Positions 1-9,457 of a stretch of DNA of 64,000 nt are shown here, in pieces. Where the stretch lies: the NCBI RefSeq assembly GCF_008087625.1, contig NZ_CP042997.1:2418001-2482000 (forward strand). The letters are read 5' to 3'. The DNA is from Aquisphaera giovannonii. Its GTDB lineage: Bacteria > Planctomycetota > Planctomycetia > Isosphaerales > Isosphaeraceae. A program made the position numbers and the translations under genes. The first letter of the stretch is position 1. The number at the start of each line of letters is the position of its first letter. Below the pieces are notes generated by a model. The model worked only from the letters and a program-made list of their open reading frames with translations, had not been told where the DNA came from and ran no database searches.

Positions 1-1859
1 CCGGCCGCAAGACCTTCTACGACGACCGCACCAACGTCTTCTCGCGGGGCCTGTACGAGGAGCAGCGGACGCTCAGGCAGGCCCTCCGGGACGACGACGA
101 GGCGACCTGGAAGCCCACGCTCGACCGCCTCAGGGTCAACACCGTGATGATCGACGCCGACGGCGCCCCGGACACGATCCGGCGGCTCTCGCACAGCCCC
201 CGCTGGATCCCCTACTACGACGACGGCCATACCATGCTCTTCGGCCGGGCCGACGCGCCCGAGGCCGAGCGCAAGGCGTTCGAGGATAGCCGGCTCGATG
301 CGCCGCTCCGCGCCTTCCGGATCTCCGCGCCGGTCCCACCCGCGGACCGGCCGCCGACCCCGACGTCGTGGATCGACCGCTACTTCAGGAACCGCCTGCT
401 CGGCCAGGCGGAGCCCCACACGAGCGCGGCCGTCCGCTGGCTCCAGGGGGTCGGCGCCGATCCGGAAGAGGCCGCGACGCCCGACCCCGCGCGATGCCTG
501 CTGGCCGTCCGCGAGGCCCGGAAGGCCCTGGCCAGGAACCCCGACGATTGGGTCGCCTATCGGCTCCTCAACCTCGCCTATCGGCTCCTCGCAGCCCAGG
601 AGACGGCCATCCTCGGCGGGATACCGATGACGGCCGAGAACCTGCCGCGCATCAACATGCTCGTGCCGGATTACTCGCTCCTGGGCCTCCGATATCAGCA
701 GCGGGCCACGGCGCTCAACTATGCCATCCAGACGAGCCCGCCGCCGACGACGGCCGACGAACGCCGGGAACTCAACCAGCTCACCTTCGAGCTCTTCCAG
801 CTCTACGGCCAGGCCGGCTACATCGACCTGGCCCGCGACCGCCTCCAGATGCTCCTGGAGACCAGCCAGCCGGGCGACCTCAGCGAGGACGTCCGAGGCT
901 CCTACGAGAGGCAGCTCGCGGAGCTTTCCGAGCGGGTCCAGCAGATCGAGGAGAACATCCTCAACCTCCAGGTGGAGCGGTCCGCTGGCCCGGTGGAGAA
1001 GGCCATGTACGCGCGAGAGCAGGGGGCCGTCGGCCACGCGATCAGCGAGCTGGAGGAGGCCTACCACCAGAACATGAGCCCGATCGTCGTCAAGCCGATG
1101 CTGGTGGACCTCTACTGCACGACCGGCCAGCCCGACCGCGCGATGGAGCTGATCTCGCTGGCCGCCGGCGACGACCAGACCCTCGGGACGGAGCCCGGCG
1201 ACTCGTACCGGAGGCAGGGGCTCATCTACCTGCTCCTCGGCAACTACGGCTCAGCCGCCTCGTTCTGGCAGGACCGGGCGATCCCGCGGCTCCGCTACGA
1301 GCGGACCTCCCGAGCCCTCATGACCGCCCAGGCCGTGACCCGCGGCGACCTCGCCAACGCGTCCAATGCGGACCTGACCCTCGCCGGCCTCCTCGGCCGT
1401 CAGTCCCTCTGGGACTTCGAGCTGGGGCAGTGCCTGCTGGAATCCGGCGCCCCCGACCGCGCCGCGGAGTCCTACACCCGGTCCCTCACGGTCGAGCCCG
1501 CCTCGCCCTATCGGCCCCTCATGGCCTACTACCTGGAGCAGATGGGGCGGCCCGTGCCCGCGGCCACCAAGGCGACCACGACCCCGGCCGCGCCAGGGTC
1601 GCAATCACCGGCCGCTCCTGACGGCAAGCCCGAGCCACCCAAGCCGGCGGCTGCCGAGCCCGGTGCATCCAAGCCCGCGGACCCGGCGAAGTCGGAGGCG
1701 ACCAAGCCCGCGGAGCCGGCGAAGGTGGACGCGACCAGGCCCGATCCCGCCAAGCCCGCCGAGAACGGGACGACCGAGCCGGCGAAGGCGGAGACCAAGC
1801 CTGGGGGGGGCGACCCCGCCAGGGCGAATCCCGCGGAGCCGGCGAAGCCGAAATCCTGA
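1..1859 (+). CDS. C-terminal part of a large TPR-containing membrane-associated protein (5' truncated)
   Basis: The frame is open from the first complete codon at base 3, so the gene begins before the window; 618 residues are visible. The first ~80 residues (FYDDRTNVFSRGLY, then VNTVMID and WIPYYDDGHTMLFGR) look like the soluble end of the planctomycete multi-membrane-span proteins that resemble family-39 glycosyltransferases. The middle holds helical TPR-like repeats, for example around ARKALARNPDDWVAYRLLN and the closing ESYTRSLTVEP segment. The last ~85 residues are a low-complexity Pro/Ala/Lys tail built from PAKP/PAEPAK units, probably a disordered or envelope-spanning linker. It ends 8 bp from the stop of the convergent next gene. 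The family assignment of the missing N-terminus is inference. Confidence 0.7.
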   Translation, partial: GRKTFYDDRTNVFSRGLYEEQRTLRQALRDDDEATWKPTLDRLRVNTVMIDADGAPDTIRRLSHSPRWIPYYDDGHTMLFGRADAPEAERKAFEDSRLDAPLRAFRISAPVPPADRPPTPTSWIDRYFRNRLLGQAEPHTSAAVRWLQGVGADPEEAATPDPARCLLAVREARKALARNPDDWVAYRLLNLAYRLLAAQETAILGGIPMTAENLPRINMLVPDYSLLGLRYQQRATALNYAIQTSPPPTTADERRELNQLTFELFQLYGQAGYIDLARDRLQMLLETSQPGDLSEDVRGSYERQLAELSERVQQIEENILNLQVERSAGPVEKAMYAREQGAVGHAISELEEAYHQNMSPIVVKPMLVDLYCTTGQPDRAMELISLAAGDDQTLGTEPGDSYRRQGLIYLLLGNYGSAASFWQDRAIPRLRYERTSRALMTAQAVTRGDLANASNADLTLAGLLGRQSLWDFELGQCLLESGAPDRAAESYTRSLTVEPASPYRPLMAYYLEQMGRPVPAATKATTTPAAPGSQSPAAPDGKPEPPKPAAAEPGASKPADPAKSEATKPAEPAKVDATRPDPAKPAENGTTEPAKAETKPGGGDPARANPAEPAKPKS

Positions 1860-1867
1860 CCCGATGC

Positions 1868-2563
1868 CTACTTCTCCAGGACGACGTTGTCGATCCGGCA
1901 GACGACGTCCTGGAAGTCATCGTTGTCCGAGTATTCCCAGCCGATCAGGTAGCTGTTCGGCACATCCTTGCCGGTCGCCTTCTCGCGGTAGGGATAGATC
2001 ATCGCCTTGTACGGCTGCTTCCGCAGCCGGGCGTTCACGGCCGCGACGATGGCGGGACGCGTGAAGACCCCGCCGTCGTCGAATTGGTCGTTCGAGACCC
2101 AGAGGCCGAAGGGCCCCGCGCCGGGATCGAACCGGAACGACGAGCCCGCCTCCATGGGCGGGGGCAGGTTCCGGTTCGCCTTCAGGTCATCCGCCGTGTT
2201 CTTGAACGCATAGCTCCAGAGCGCGGCCTTCGCGGGTCGCCCTTCGGCCTCGGGCCGGAACCAGCCACCGCGGGTCCGGGTGGGGAGGCCGAGCGCGATC
2301 AGGGGCGTGTAGGTGACGTCCCCCGGGCCGGCCTTGCGGAACAGCCCCGACACCTTTTCGGGCTTCGTCTCCACGGGATTCTTCAGGTCCGCGAAGAGTG
2401 AGAGCCCATATCGCTCCTCGAGGATGACCTTCCAGTCGGGCTCGCCGGGACCCGGGGCCACCTTCGGCTGTGCCGCGGTCTGCGCCCGGCAATCCGCGAG
2501 GGGCAGGGCCAGGAGACAGACGATCGCTGCGAGCGTTCGGCGGAGTGCGTTGCGCCATGCCAT
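1868..2563 (-). CDS. Secreted hypothetical protein with signal peptide
   Basis: A protein of about 231 residues starting MAWRNALRRT, with a hydrophobic stretch ending LLALPLADCRAQ that looks like a signal peptide. The DC before the cut is not a good lipobox, so signal peptidase I cleavage is more likely. The start at 2563 is preferred because AGGA lies 8 bases upstream; ATGs at 2569 and 2602 are in frame. The mature part has a conserved-looking region (WKVILEERYGLSLFADL) and a C-terminal half with YKAMIYPYREKATGKDVPNSYL and a closing CRIDNVVLEK. I do not recognise a family. It is alone between a convergent gene and the divergently spaced DUF937 gene. Confidence 0.75.
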   Translation of the reverse strand: MAWRNALRRTLAAIVCLLALPLADCRAQTAAQPKVAPGPGEPDWKVILEERYGLSLFADLKNPVETKPEKVSGLFRKAGPGDVTYTPLIALGLPTRTRGGWFRPEAEGRPAKAALWSYAFKNTADDLKANRNLPPPMEAGSSFRFDPGAGPFGLWVSNDQFDDGGVFTRPAIVAAVNARLRKQPYKAMIYPYREKATGKDVPNSYLIGWEYSDNDDFQDVVCRIDNVVLEK

Positions 2564-2712
2564 GGACATCGTCCTGATGAATCGGCCCAGGTGTCGGGGC
2601 ATCGTTCTCGGGACAATCTAACACCGGGCGGCATCCGCTCCAAGCAGGCCGATGCCATGCGCGGCCGGAGGGATGGCCGCGCATGGCCCGGGATGCGGCC
2701 CCGTCGAACCGA

Positions 2713-3894
2713 TCAGGCGGCCTTGATCTCGGCGAGCTTCGCCAGGACCGCCCGGACCACCTCCTCGAACCTGGCGGGGAGCCCGGGGATCTTCAGAGCC
2801 GTCTCGGCCAATTCCTTGACCTTGGCCAAGTGCTCGGCCGTGACCCTGGCGATCGCCGCCTTTCCGTCTTCGCTCAGCTTGTCGAACGTCGCCTTGTAGC
2901 CATCCACCTTCCCCGAGAGGTCGGTGAGCCTGGGCAGGGCGGCGTCCGCCGCCTTCGCGTCCTTCACGCCGCCGAGGATCTCCGCGAGAGATGCGTAGGC
3001 GTCGCCCAGGTCCTTCGTCAGCGTCGGGACCTGGGCCAGGGACTCGGCCGCCGGCGTGACCGTGCCGCCGGGGGCGGCCTTGGAGGCCTCCGGCGCCGGC
3101 TTGCGAGGCTCCGCAGGGGGAGTCGTCGAGGTCGGAGCCGGCCTGGAGGCTCCCGCCGCCGGGCCCTGAGGTTGTTCCGTCGCCCCCGGGACGGCGGGGG
3201 GCGTGCTCCCCGGGCCGGCGAGGAAATACCAGGCGATGCCCCCAACCACGACCAGCCCCAGGAGCGGGAGGAGCCACCCCGGCATCCCCGCCGCCTCCTC
3301 GCGGGCCGTCGCGACGGTGGATCGTGCCGCCGAGGCCGCCGCGGCTGCGGCGCCCGAGACGGAGCCCACGCCGGGCACGTCCGCGAAGGACAGCCCGGCC
3401 GGAGACGCGGCGGCGATGTTGGCCTTCTGCTCCTCGAAGAAGCTCGAGACCGCCTGCGAGGTCAGCGGCCTGCCCGAGAGCTGCTTCGCGATCATGCCCA
3501 GGATGAACGGGGCGAGCATCCCCAGCAGGCCCTTGAGCTGGCTCGCCCCGACCCCGGCGAACTTACCCAGGATGCTGATGACCACGGGGAGGGCCGCCGG
3601 GCCGAGCACCGAGTTGAGCCAGGCCAGGCCCTTCTCCTGGAGCGACGAGAGGTCCTTTCCGGACAGGATGTCGCCCGGGCCGCCCCCCGCGTCGGGATGG
3701 GCCTGCTTCAGGGCGTCGGCGAGCTTCCCGGCCCCCGTCTCGCTGGATGCCACCTTGCCGAGCAGCGCCAGGAGGCCCGGCACGCCCGCGTCGAGGGCCG
3801 ACCTGATCTGATCCTCGCTCACGCCCAGCGCGGAGGCGAGCCTGCCCGGGATGTCGCCGGTGAGCTGTCCCCGGATCGCGTCAACGATGTTCAT
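2713..3894 (-). CDS. DUF937 domain protein with central membrane segment and Pro-rich linker
   Basis: A 393-residue protein. The N-terminal ~150 residues (MNIVDAIRGQLTGDIPGRLASALG, then GVPGLLALLGKVAS and GLLGMLAPFILGMIAKQL) match the DUF937 pattern: repeated short helices with Gly-rich turns. A single membrane span follows at about residues 208-228 (WLLPLLGLVVVGGIAWYFLAG), then a Pro/Ala/Thr-rich linker, then a helical C-terminal domain of ~110 residues (LTKDLGDAYASLAEILGGV to LAKLAEIKAA). AGGAGG sits just upstream of the ATG. The order suggests a cytoplasmic DUF937 domain tethered to a periplasmic helical domain. Function is unknown; DUF937 proteins have no settled role. Confidence 0.8.
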   Translation of the reverse strand: MNIVDAIRGQLTGDIPGRLASALGVSEDQIRSALDAGVPGLLALLGKVASSETGAGKLADALKQAHPDAGGGPGDILSGKDLSSLQEKGLAWLNSVLGPAALPVVISILGKFAGVGASQLKGLLGMLAPFILGMIAKQLSGRPLTSQAVSSFFEEQKANIAAASPAGLSFADVPGVGSVSGAAAAAASAARSTVATAREEAAGMPGWLLPLLGLVVVGGIAWYFLAGPGSTPPAVPGATEQPQGPAAGASRPAPTSTTPPAEPRKPAPEASKAAPGGTVTPAAESLAQVPTLTKDLGDAYASLAEILGGVKDAKAADAALPRLTDLSGKVDGYKATFDKLSEDGKAAIARVTAEHLAKVKELAETALKIPGLPARFEEVVRAVLAKLAEIKAA

Positions 3895-4127
3895 CGAAGT
3901 CCTCCTGGGAAGGATGCGGCCGCACCCGCGGATGTCCGTCGAACGACTTCGACATCCACGTGACGCGGCCTAGCCACCCAGGATGATAGGCAGGCGGACG
4001 GCGAATGCCACACCGCCCACCGAAATTTAACAACCTGTCGACACGGCTCATTTGCGAAATTCGGCGTGGCAAGGCTCGCCCGCTTCGGCCCGAGGGCGTC
4101 GCATCCCGCGGGGGGAGGCGGGGAGAC

Positions 4128-7001
4128 TCAGCCTGTTTTCGCCGGGCCCAGCGACTCGCGGAGCTTCTTCGCCTCCGGGTGCTCGGGGTCCTGCTTCAGG
4201 ACGCCGTCCAGCGTCTTCCTGGCCTCGTCCCGCCGGCCGAGGTCGAGCTGGGCGCGGGCGATCCGGGTGCGGATGTCGTTCGGCTTCTTGGCCTTCAGCG
4301 AGAGCCCCGTCTCGTACTCCTCGATCGCCTCGGCGAGCTTGCCGGAGCGGGCGCGGGCATCGGCGAGGATGACGTGGGCGGCGGGGTCGTAGACGTCGAT
4401 CTGCAGCCACTGCTCGGCCCACTTCGCGGCCTCTTCGGGCCGGCCTCCGGCGAGGTGCCGCTCGGCGAGCTCCTTGCGGATCGTGACGTCGTCGGCGTCG
4501 TTCGCGGCAATCATCGCCAGGTCGTCGAGGAATTTGTCGGTCCGCTTCTGCCGGAAGTGGATCCGGGCCAGGCTGGCGATCCACTTGGTGTTGTAGGGGT
4601 CGTCCTTGCGGGCGATCTCGAAGAGCTTCTCGGCCTCGTCGAGCAGGCCGGCTTTCATCCGGAGCTGGCCCAGGAGGTCGGCCACGCGCTCGTCCGGCTT
4701 CGCCTCGTCGAGGGCCGGCTCCAGGACGGCCCTCGCCGCGTCGTCGTCGCCGATGCTCGAGAGCAGCCGGGCCTTCACGTAGCTGGCCAGCGGGTGGTGC
4801 GGCTTCAGCGAGAGGGCCTTCTCCGCCAGCGGGCGGGCCTCCTTGTAATCCCGGCGGGCGTAGTGCTCGTAGGCCATCTGCGCGTTGAGGTCCGGATCTT
4901 CGGGCTTCTGCTTGAGCTGGCGCTCGAGCTGCGAGAACTTGACCGGCTTCTCTTCATTGACGCGGACGCGGATCGACTTGATGACCTCGTCGAGGTAGGC
5001 GAGGTAGGCCTTCTCGAAGTCCGCCTTCTCGACGCCGAAGCATTCGCGGATCGCCCGGTCGGTCGTCAGGCCGCGGCGGTAGGCCATGAGCATCTTGATG
5101 AGGGCGTCGTCGCCGAACCGCTTGAGCATGTACCGGGCGTAGAGCTGCGCCTGGCAGTAGGCCATCTGGCGGTCCTCCGGCTCGTTCGGCCGGATGAACC
5201 CCAGGTTGATGGTGTCGAGGTTCAGCAGCTTGGATCGCCCCGGCACCCGTTCCAGCAGCATCTTGTTCCACTCCTGGGGCCGCGGGAATCCCTCGCTCTC
5301 GACGGCGAGGGCCTCGGTGTACCAGTGGGGGATGTTGAATTCGGTCTGCTGGAGGGTGATCACGTGGACGAGCTCGTGCTTGAGCACGCGGGCCCAGTTG
5401 AACGGCTTGCCCGTGGCCTTGGGGCTGGCCAGCGCTACGACCTTCCCCGTGCAGGCGCCGACCGTCGGGATGAAGGGGAGGGCGATCGTCCGGCCGCTGA
5501 ACCACTGGTGGTTCTTCATGATCTCGATGCGGGTCCGCCCGGGCGGGACGTATCCGAAGCGGGTGGTCAGCTCGTCGTAGATCGACTCCAGGTAGCGGGC
5601 CATGTACTTGCCCAGGAGCTCGTCCTGGGTCGGATCCACGAGGACGCTGTAGTGCTTCGACTCGATGGGCGAGTAGGACTCCATGTGCTTGAGGACCTTC
5701 ATCATGTTGTCGGCCCGGACGTTGAACGGGTCGGCGGCGAAGGCTTCCTCGAAGAGGCTGCGGGCCTCGGCCTCGCGGCCGATCTGCATATAGAGCATGC
5801 CCAGGCCGATGGGGGCATCGGCTCGCGTCGGGTCGGCCTGCGCGGCGAGCAGGAAGGCCCGCTCGGCGGACAGGTACTTGCGGCGGTCCGCCAGCCGTTC
5901 GGCCAGGGCCGCGTAGAACGTCGCGGGATTCGGGCTGTTCGCCAGGGCCATCAGCTCCGCGGCCTGCGCGCCCGGGGCGTCCACCAGCAGTCGCCGCGAG
6001 GCCGCCAGCCGGGCCAGGGCGTCCTCGTCGCGGGGATTCTCGGCGACGGCCTTCTCCGCGGCCTTGAGGGCGTCGGTGAACCGCTCGTCGGAGATGTTGA
6101 GGTCGGCCAGCAGGACGTACGCCGGGGCGAAGTGCGGGTTGACGCCGAGGGCGGCCTCCGCCTTCTTCCGACCCGCGGCGAGCCGGTAGCCCTGGAGGTC
6201 GGCCTGGCCGAGCGTGACGAGGACCTCCGGGGAGAGCGGGTTGATCTGCTGGGCGCGGGCCAGCTCCTTGGCGGCGGCCCGCTCGTTGTACCCGGAGAGG
6301 AACAGCTTGCCCTCGAGCCAAGGCGCCTGCCAGCAGTTCTGGTCCGCCCGCAGGGCGGCCTCGTAGATCTCGTTGATCACGTCGTTGAGCGCGCCGCTGA
6401 GCTCCTCGCCGCGTGCCGTGGACCGGTAGTAGCGCTCGGCGGCCTGGCCGACGATCAGGAGGTTCTCGGCGTTGCGGGCGAGGTCGGCGGGGCGGCCGTT
6501 GTAGTGGTCGACGAACCACTTGCAGGCCTGGACGGCCTCCTCCCGCTTGCCGCGTGCCTCCAGCAGGCGGGCGGCGACCCACCGCGCGGGGATGTGGTCG
6601 GGGCTCTTCTCCAGGGCCTTCTTCGCGGCCGCCTCCGCGCCCTCCCAGTCCCCTTTCTGGAGGTCGAGGTCGGCGAGTCGGGCGATGGCATCGGCGTTGT
6701 CGGGCTGCTCGACGATCAGGGTCCCAAGCCCGTCCCTGGCCTTCCCCGTCTCCCCCTGGCTGGCCTGGCATTCGGCACGGGCCATGGCGATGGCGGCCTT
6801 CGCGGCGGGCGTGACGCCGCCGGGCTTCTTCGCGGCCTCGGCCAGGGCATTCGCGTACGCTTCATCGGCCTCGGCATAGCGGCCGTTCTGGAGCAGCCGC
6901 CGCGCCGCGTCCAGCCCCTTCGGCCCCGCTCCGTCCGCGGGCGCCTCCGCCGGCGCCTGCGCCAGGAACATCAATGCCGCCAACACGATGCCGTGGGCCA
7001 T
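4128..7001 (-). CDS. Large secreted TPR protein with peptidase-MA-like metalloprotease domain
   Basis: A protein of about 957 residues starting MAHGIVLAALMFLAQ, a signal-peptide-like N-terminus with AGGAGG upstream; this start is preferred to an in-frame codon at 7091. Residues ~25-400 are TPR repeats (tetrads such as ARRLLQNGRYAEADEAYANAL). The central part carries HELVH at about residues 542-546 within VLKHELVHVITLQQTEFNIPHWYTEALA, the zinc-binding HExxH with downstream YTEALA typical of Peptidase_MA-like gluzincins. More TPRs follow to the C-terminus (LDLGRRDEARKTLDGVLKQDPEHPEAKKLRESLG). Likely an exported or periplasmic zinc peptidase using TPRs to hold partners or substrates; the substrate is unknown. 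Single-gene unit. Confidence 0.85.
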   Translation of the reverse strand: MAHGIVLAALMFLAQAPAEAPADGAGPKGLDAARRLLQNGRYAEADEAYANALAEAAKKPGGVTPAAKAAIAMARAECQASQGETGKARDGLGTLIVEQPDNADAIARLADLDLQKGDWEGAEAAAKKALEKSPDHIPARWVAARLLEARGKREEAVQACKWFVDHYNGRPADLARNAENLLIVGQAAERYYRSTARGEELSGALNDVINEIYEAALRADQNCWQAPWLEGKLFLSGYNERAAAKELARAQQINPLSPEVLVTLGQADLQGYRLAAGRKKAEAALGVNPHFAPAYVLLADLNISDERFTDALKAAEKAVAENPRDEDALARLAASRRLLVDAPGAQAAELMALANSPNPATFYAALAERLADRRKYLSAERAFLLAAQADPTRADAPIGLGMLYMQIGREAEARSLFEEAFAADPFNVRADNMMKVLKHMESYSPIESKHYSVLVDPTQDELLGKYMARYLESIYDELTTRFGYVPPGRTRIEIMKNHQWFSGRTIALPFIPTVGACTGKVVALASPKATGKPFNWARVLKHELVHVITLQQTEFNIPHWYTEALAVESEGFPRPQEWNKMLLERVPGRSKLLNLDTINLGFIRPNEPEDRQMAYCQAQLYARYMLKRFGDDALIKMLMAYRRGLTTDRAIRECFGVEKADFEKAYLAYLDEVIKSIRVRVNEEKPVKFSQLERQLKQKPEDPDLNAQMAYEHYARRDYKEARPLAEKALSLKPHHPLASYVKARLLSSIGDDDAARAVLEPALDEAKPDERVADLLGQLRMKAGLLDEAEKLFEIARKDDPYNTKWIASLARIHFRQKRTDKFLDDLAMIAANDADDVTIRKELAERHLAGGRPEEAAKWAEQWLQIDVYDPAAHVILADARARSGKLAEAIEEYETGLSLKAKKPNDIRTRIARAQLDLGRRDEARKTLDGVLKQDPEHPEAKKLRESLGPAKTG

Positions 7002-7187
7002 GTCCGTCCTCCTGAGTCGAGCCGATCCACCTCCTTCAACGTTACCAAAGCCCCTCCGCGCTTTGCATCCGTACCGAGACGGGGACGTCATCCCAGGCCC
7101 GATCCATCGGGCCGCCTCCCGCGGTCGAATGCCGCGGCGGCAATCCCGGGGACCGGTCCGATCGTGAGAGATCGCGGCGGGAGTGCG

Positions 7188-8270
7188 TCACTCCTCGGAC
7201 ATGAGGCGGGCGAGCGGCCGCGTCCCGGGCATGTTCTCCCAGGCGATCTTGAGGACCACCGTCAGCGGCACGGCGAGGACCATCCCGACCACTCCCCAGC
7301 AGAGCCCCCAGAACGCCAGCGCGATCAGGACCACCAGCGGACTCAGATCCACGGCGCGGGCCGTCAATCTGGGCTCGATGACGTTGTTCGTCACGAACTG
7401 CGAGACCAGGAGCAGCCCGAGGACGGCGAGCGGCCTCCAGGCCGGCTGTAGCTCCAGGAATGCCAGCAAGGCCGGCAGCGCCAGGGCCACCAGGCCGCCG
7501 ACGTAGGGGATGAAATTCCCGATGAACGCCAGCACGCCCCACATCCCGGGGAATGAGGCGCCGAAGGCCCACAGGATCACGAACACCGGGACCGCGCCCA
7601 CGATGCTGGCGGTCGTCTTCGCCCGGAGATACGAGGAGATCGCCTCGTTGATCGACGCCACGACCCCGAGCACGCGGTCCGCCTGAGCGGCCGGGAATCC
7701 CTCGCGGACCCGGCCGGGGAGGCGACGGGCCTCGAGCAGCAGGAAGATGAGGTAGAACCCGACGACCAGGGCCTCCGCCAGGAAGGCCGACGCCCCGTTG
7801 ACCAGGCTGGATGCCAGAGCCCGGAGGCGAGCCGACGTGTCCGCCTCGGCCTGCGTGCTGCTGGTCTCAGGCGGGAAGATCCAGGCCGGCAGATGCTCCC
7901 TCCCCCAGGCCCGGGCGTCGTCGATCAGCGTCTTCGCTCGCTCGATGAGCCTCGGCAACTCCGCCCGGAGGTCGACGAGATTCTTGTAGAGGAGCAGCGA
8001 GACGGCCAGCACGGCCAGCGAGACCAGCAACGCCAGGAACAGGCCGGCGAACCGCCCGTGGAACCGCCGGCGAAGGGCCCGGTGGGCGGGCATGATCGTG
8101 TACGCGAGGAAGATCGCCAGGACCAGGGGACGGAGCAGGGGGGCGAGCTCCTTGAGCAGATACCAGCCCCCGACCGCGATGAAGATCACGGCGGCCGTCG
8201 CATACAGCGGATCGAGCTCCACACGCCGTCGCACCGCCGCGAGGTCCTCGATGCCGTCGACATCCGCCAT
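7188..8270 (-). CDS. AI-2E family (PerM/YdiK-type) transporter
   Basis: A protein of about 360 residues starting MADVDGIEDLAAVRRRVEL with GGAG-rich sequence upstream; a longer frame to 8432 has an Arg-rich translation and is rejected. It shows about eight hydrophobic spans: two near the N-terminus (YATAAVIFIAVGGWYLL; LLRPLVLAIFLAYTI), a long cytoplasmic helical segment with LIERAKTLIDDA, then a C-terminal bundle (IVGAVPVFVILWAFGASFPGMWGVLAFIGNFIPYVG). The FIGNFIPYVG and NVIEPRL motifs are hallmarks of the AI-2E transporter family. Members export small molecules or ions, but the substrate cannot be read from sequence. It stands alone, divergent from mug across ~590 bp. Confidence 0.9.
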   Translation of the reverse strand: MADVDGIEDLAAVRRRVELDPLYATAAVIFIAVGGWYLLKELAPLLRPLVLAIFLAYTIMPAHRALRRRFHGRFAGLFLALLVSLAVLAVSLLLYKNLVDLRAELPRLIERAKTLIDDARAWGREHLPAWIFPPETSSTQAEADTSARLRALASSLVNGASAFLAEALVVGFYLIFLLLEARRLPGRVREGFPAAQADRVLGVVASINEAISSYLRAKTTASIVGAVPVFVILWAFGASFPGMWGVLAFIGNFIPYVGGLVALALPALLAFLELQPAWRPLAVLGLLLVSQFVTNNVIEPRLTARAVDLSPLVVLIALAFWGLCWGVVGMVLAVPLTVVLKIAWENMPGTRPLARLMSEE

Positions 8271-8861
8271 GGTCCACTCCACTCCGATCGCGCCGGGCGA
8301 GCGAGGACGAACGGACCGTCGCGCCCGCCGGCCGCTTCGCCGACGCGGCCACAGCGGTCGACCATCGTCCGGCCCCTCGCCCTCGAGGTCCCGCCGCACG
8401 CGGTCAGTGTAAGCCCGATTGAGAGCACGCAACAGGGCGAAGGGGCCCGCGGATCCGGATTTGCTGTACCCAGTGCAGGGTGCGACGCGACGGCCCGCCG
8501 TTCATGCCGTTTCTTATTGAATTCAATACAAAAAGAATGTGTTGACGTGTGATTCGCCGATTCTTGCGTGGGACTTCGCATGTCCCCCGCGGCGAGGCCC
8601 GAAGAGCAAGAGCAGGCCAGGCAGACCCCAGCTGGGCTCCGGGTGCGACCCGGGCGGGCTCATGGTTTCATCCGACAGCCGAGCGCCGATCCTCCCGTCG
8701 GGCGAGCCCGACCCGTCGTCAGCCGTGACACCGGGTGGCGTCGCCGCCGAAGGCTCGCAGCAACCCGGAAGAGGGGGCTAGGGGCACTGATGAGCGGGTA
8801 AACTCGATGCACCCGGACGGAACCCTCGATTCCAGGTCTAGGCGCCAGCGGAAAGAGAAGG
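8271..8861. other. 591-bp intergenic region between divergent genes
   Basis: No convincing gene is seen. The 8505-8560 part is much richer in A/T than its surroundings and holds a 14-bp perfect palindrome (8515-8528) and a TTGACG hexamer (8542-8547), so it is the best place for regulatory signals of the two divergent genes. The rest is GC-rich without ribosome-binding sites joined to plausible frames. Confidence 0.5.
8515..8528. promoter_or_regulatory. 14-bp AT-rich perfect palindrome, candidate operator
   Basis: TATTGAATTCAATA reads the same on both strands and lies in an A/T-rich patch of an otherwise GC-rich gap. A TTGACG hexamer starts 13 bp downstream on the plus strand, but no good -10 box follows. 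It could bind a dimeric regulator for mug or the AI-2E permease. No regulator is identified. Confidence 0.3.
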
Positions 8862-9407
8862 ATGAGACCCACCCGACCGGAAGTTGCCGCGGCGTACGGC
8901 CGGACGATCCCCGACCTGATCGCGCCGGGCCTGGCGGTCCTGTTCTGCGGGATCAATCCCAGCCTCTACTCGGCCGCCGTGGGGCAGCACTTCGCCCGGC
9001 CGGGCAACCGCTTCTGGCCCGCGCTGCACGCGGCCGGATTCACCGACCGGCTCCTGCGTCCCGCCGAGCAACCCGAACTGCTCGACCGGCGACTGGGGAT
9101 CACGAACCTCGTGGCCCGGGCGACCGCCCGGGCCGATGAGCTGTCCGCCGAGGAGTTCGTCGCCGGGGCCACGATCCTCGAGGCGAAGGTCAGGCGTCAT
9201 CGCCCGAGGTTCGTCGCCGTACTCGGGGTGACGGCCTACAGGGCGGCGTTCGGCCGCAGGCTTGCGGTCGTCGGCCGGCAGGCGGAAATGCTCGCCGGAG
9301 CGGGCCTCTGGGTGCTCCCCAACCCGAGCGGCCTCAACGCCCACTATCAGCTCCCGGACCTGGCCCGGGCCTTCGAGGACCTGCGGCTCGCGGCCGCCGC
9401 ATCGTGA
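8862..9407 (+). CDS. mug: G/U mismatch-specific uracil-DNA glycosylase (Mug)
   Basis: A 181-residue protein. The segment FCGINPSLYSAAVGQHFARP followed by GNRFWPALHAAGFTDRLL is the signature of the Mug branch of the uracil-DNA glycosylase superfamily (GINP active-site loop and NRFW), and NPSGLNAHY near the C-terminus matches the DNA-intercalating loop. Mug removes uracil and ethenocytosine opposite guanine in the first step of base-excision repair in the cytoplasm. AGAAGG precedes the ATG at a good distance. Length is close to E. coli Mug (168). An HD-domain gene follows 50 bp later on the same strand; no functional link is evident. Confidence 0.93.
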   Translation: MRPTRPEVAAAYGRTIPDLIAPGLAVLFCGINPSLYSAAVGQHFARPGNRFWPALHAAGFTDRLLRPAEQPELLDRRLGITNLVARATARADELSAEEFVAGATILEAKVRRHRPRFVAVLGVTAYRAAFGRRLAVVGRQAEMLAGAGLWVLPNPSGLNAHYQLPDLARAFEDLRLAAAAS

Positions 9408-9457
9408 TGCTACGCTAGCCCGACATCCATGAGGCCGGGCCGAGCGGAGCGATTGGA

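Noticed and set aside
4005-7451. Plus-strand open frame of 1148 codons
   Set aside because: It is antisense to the TPR/peptidase-MA gene and the end of the AI-2E gene. Its translation is rich in Arg, Leu, Gly and Val without domains, a GC-driven shadow.
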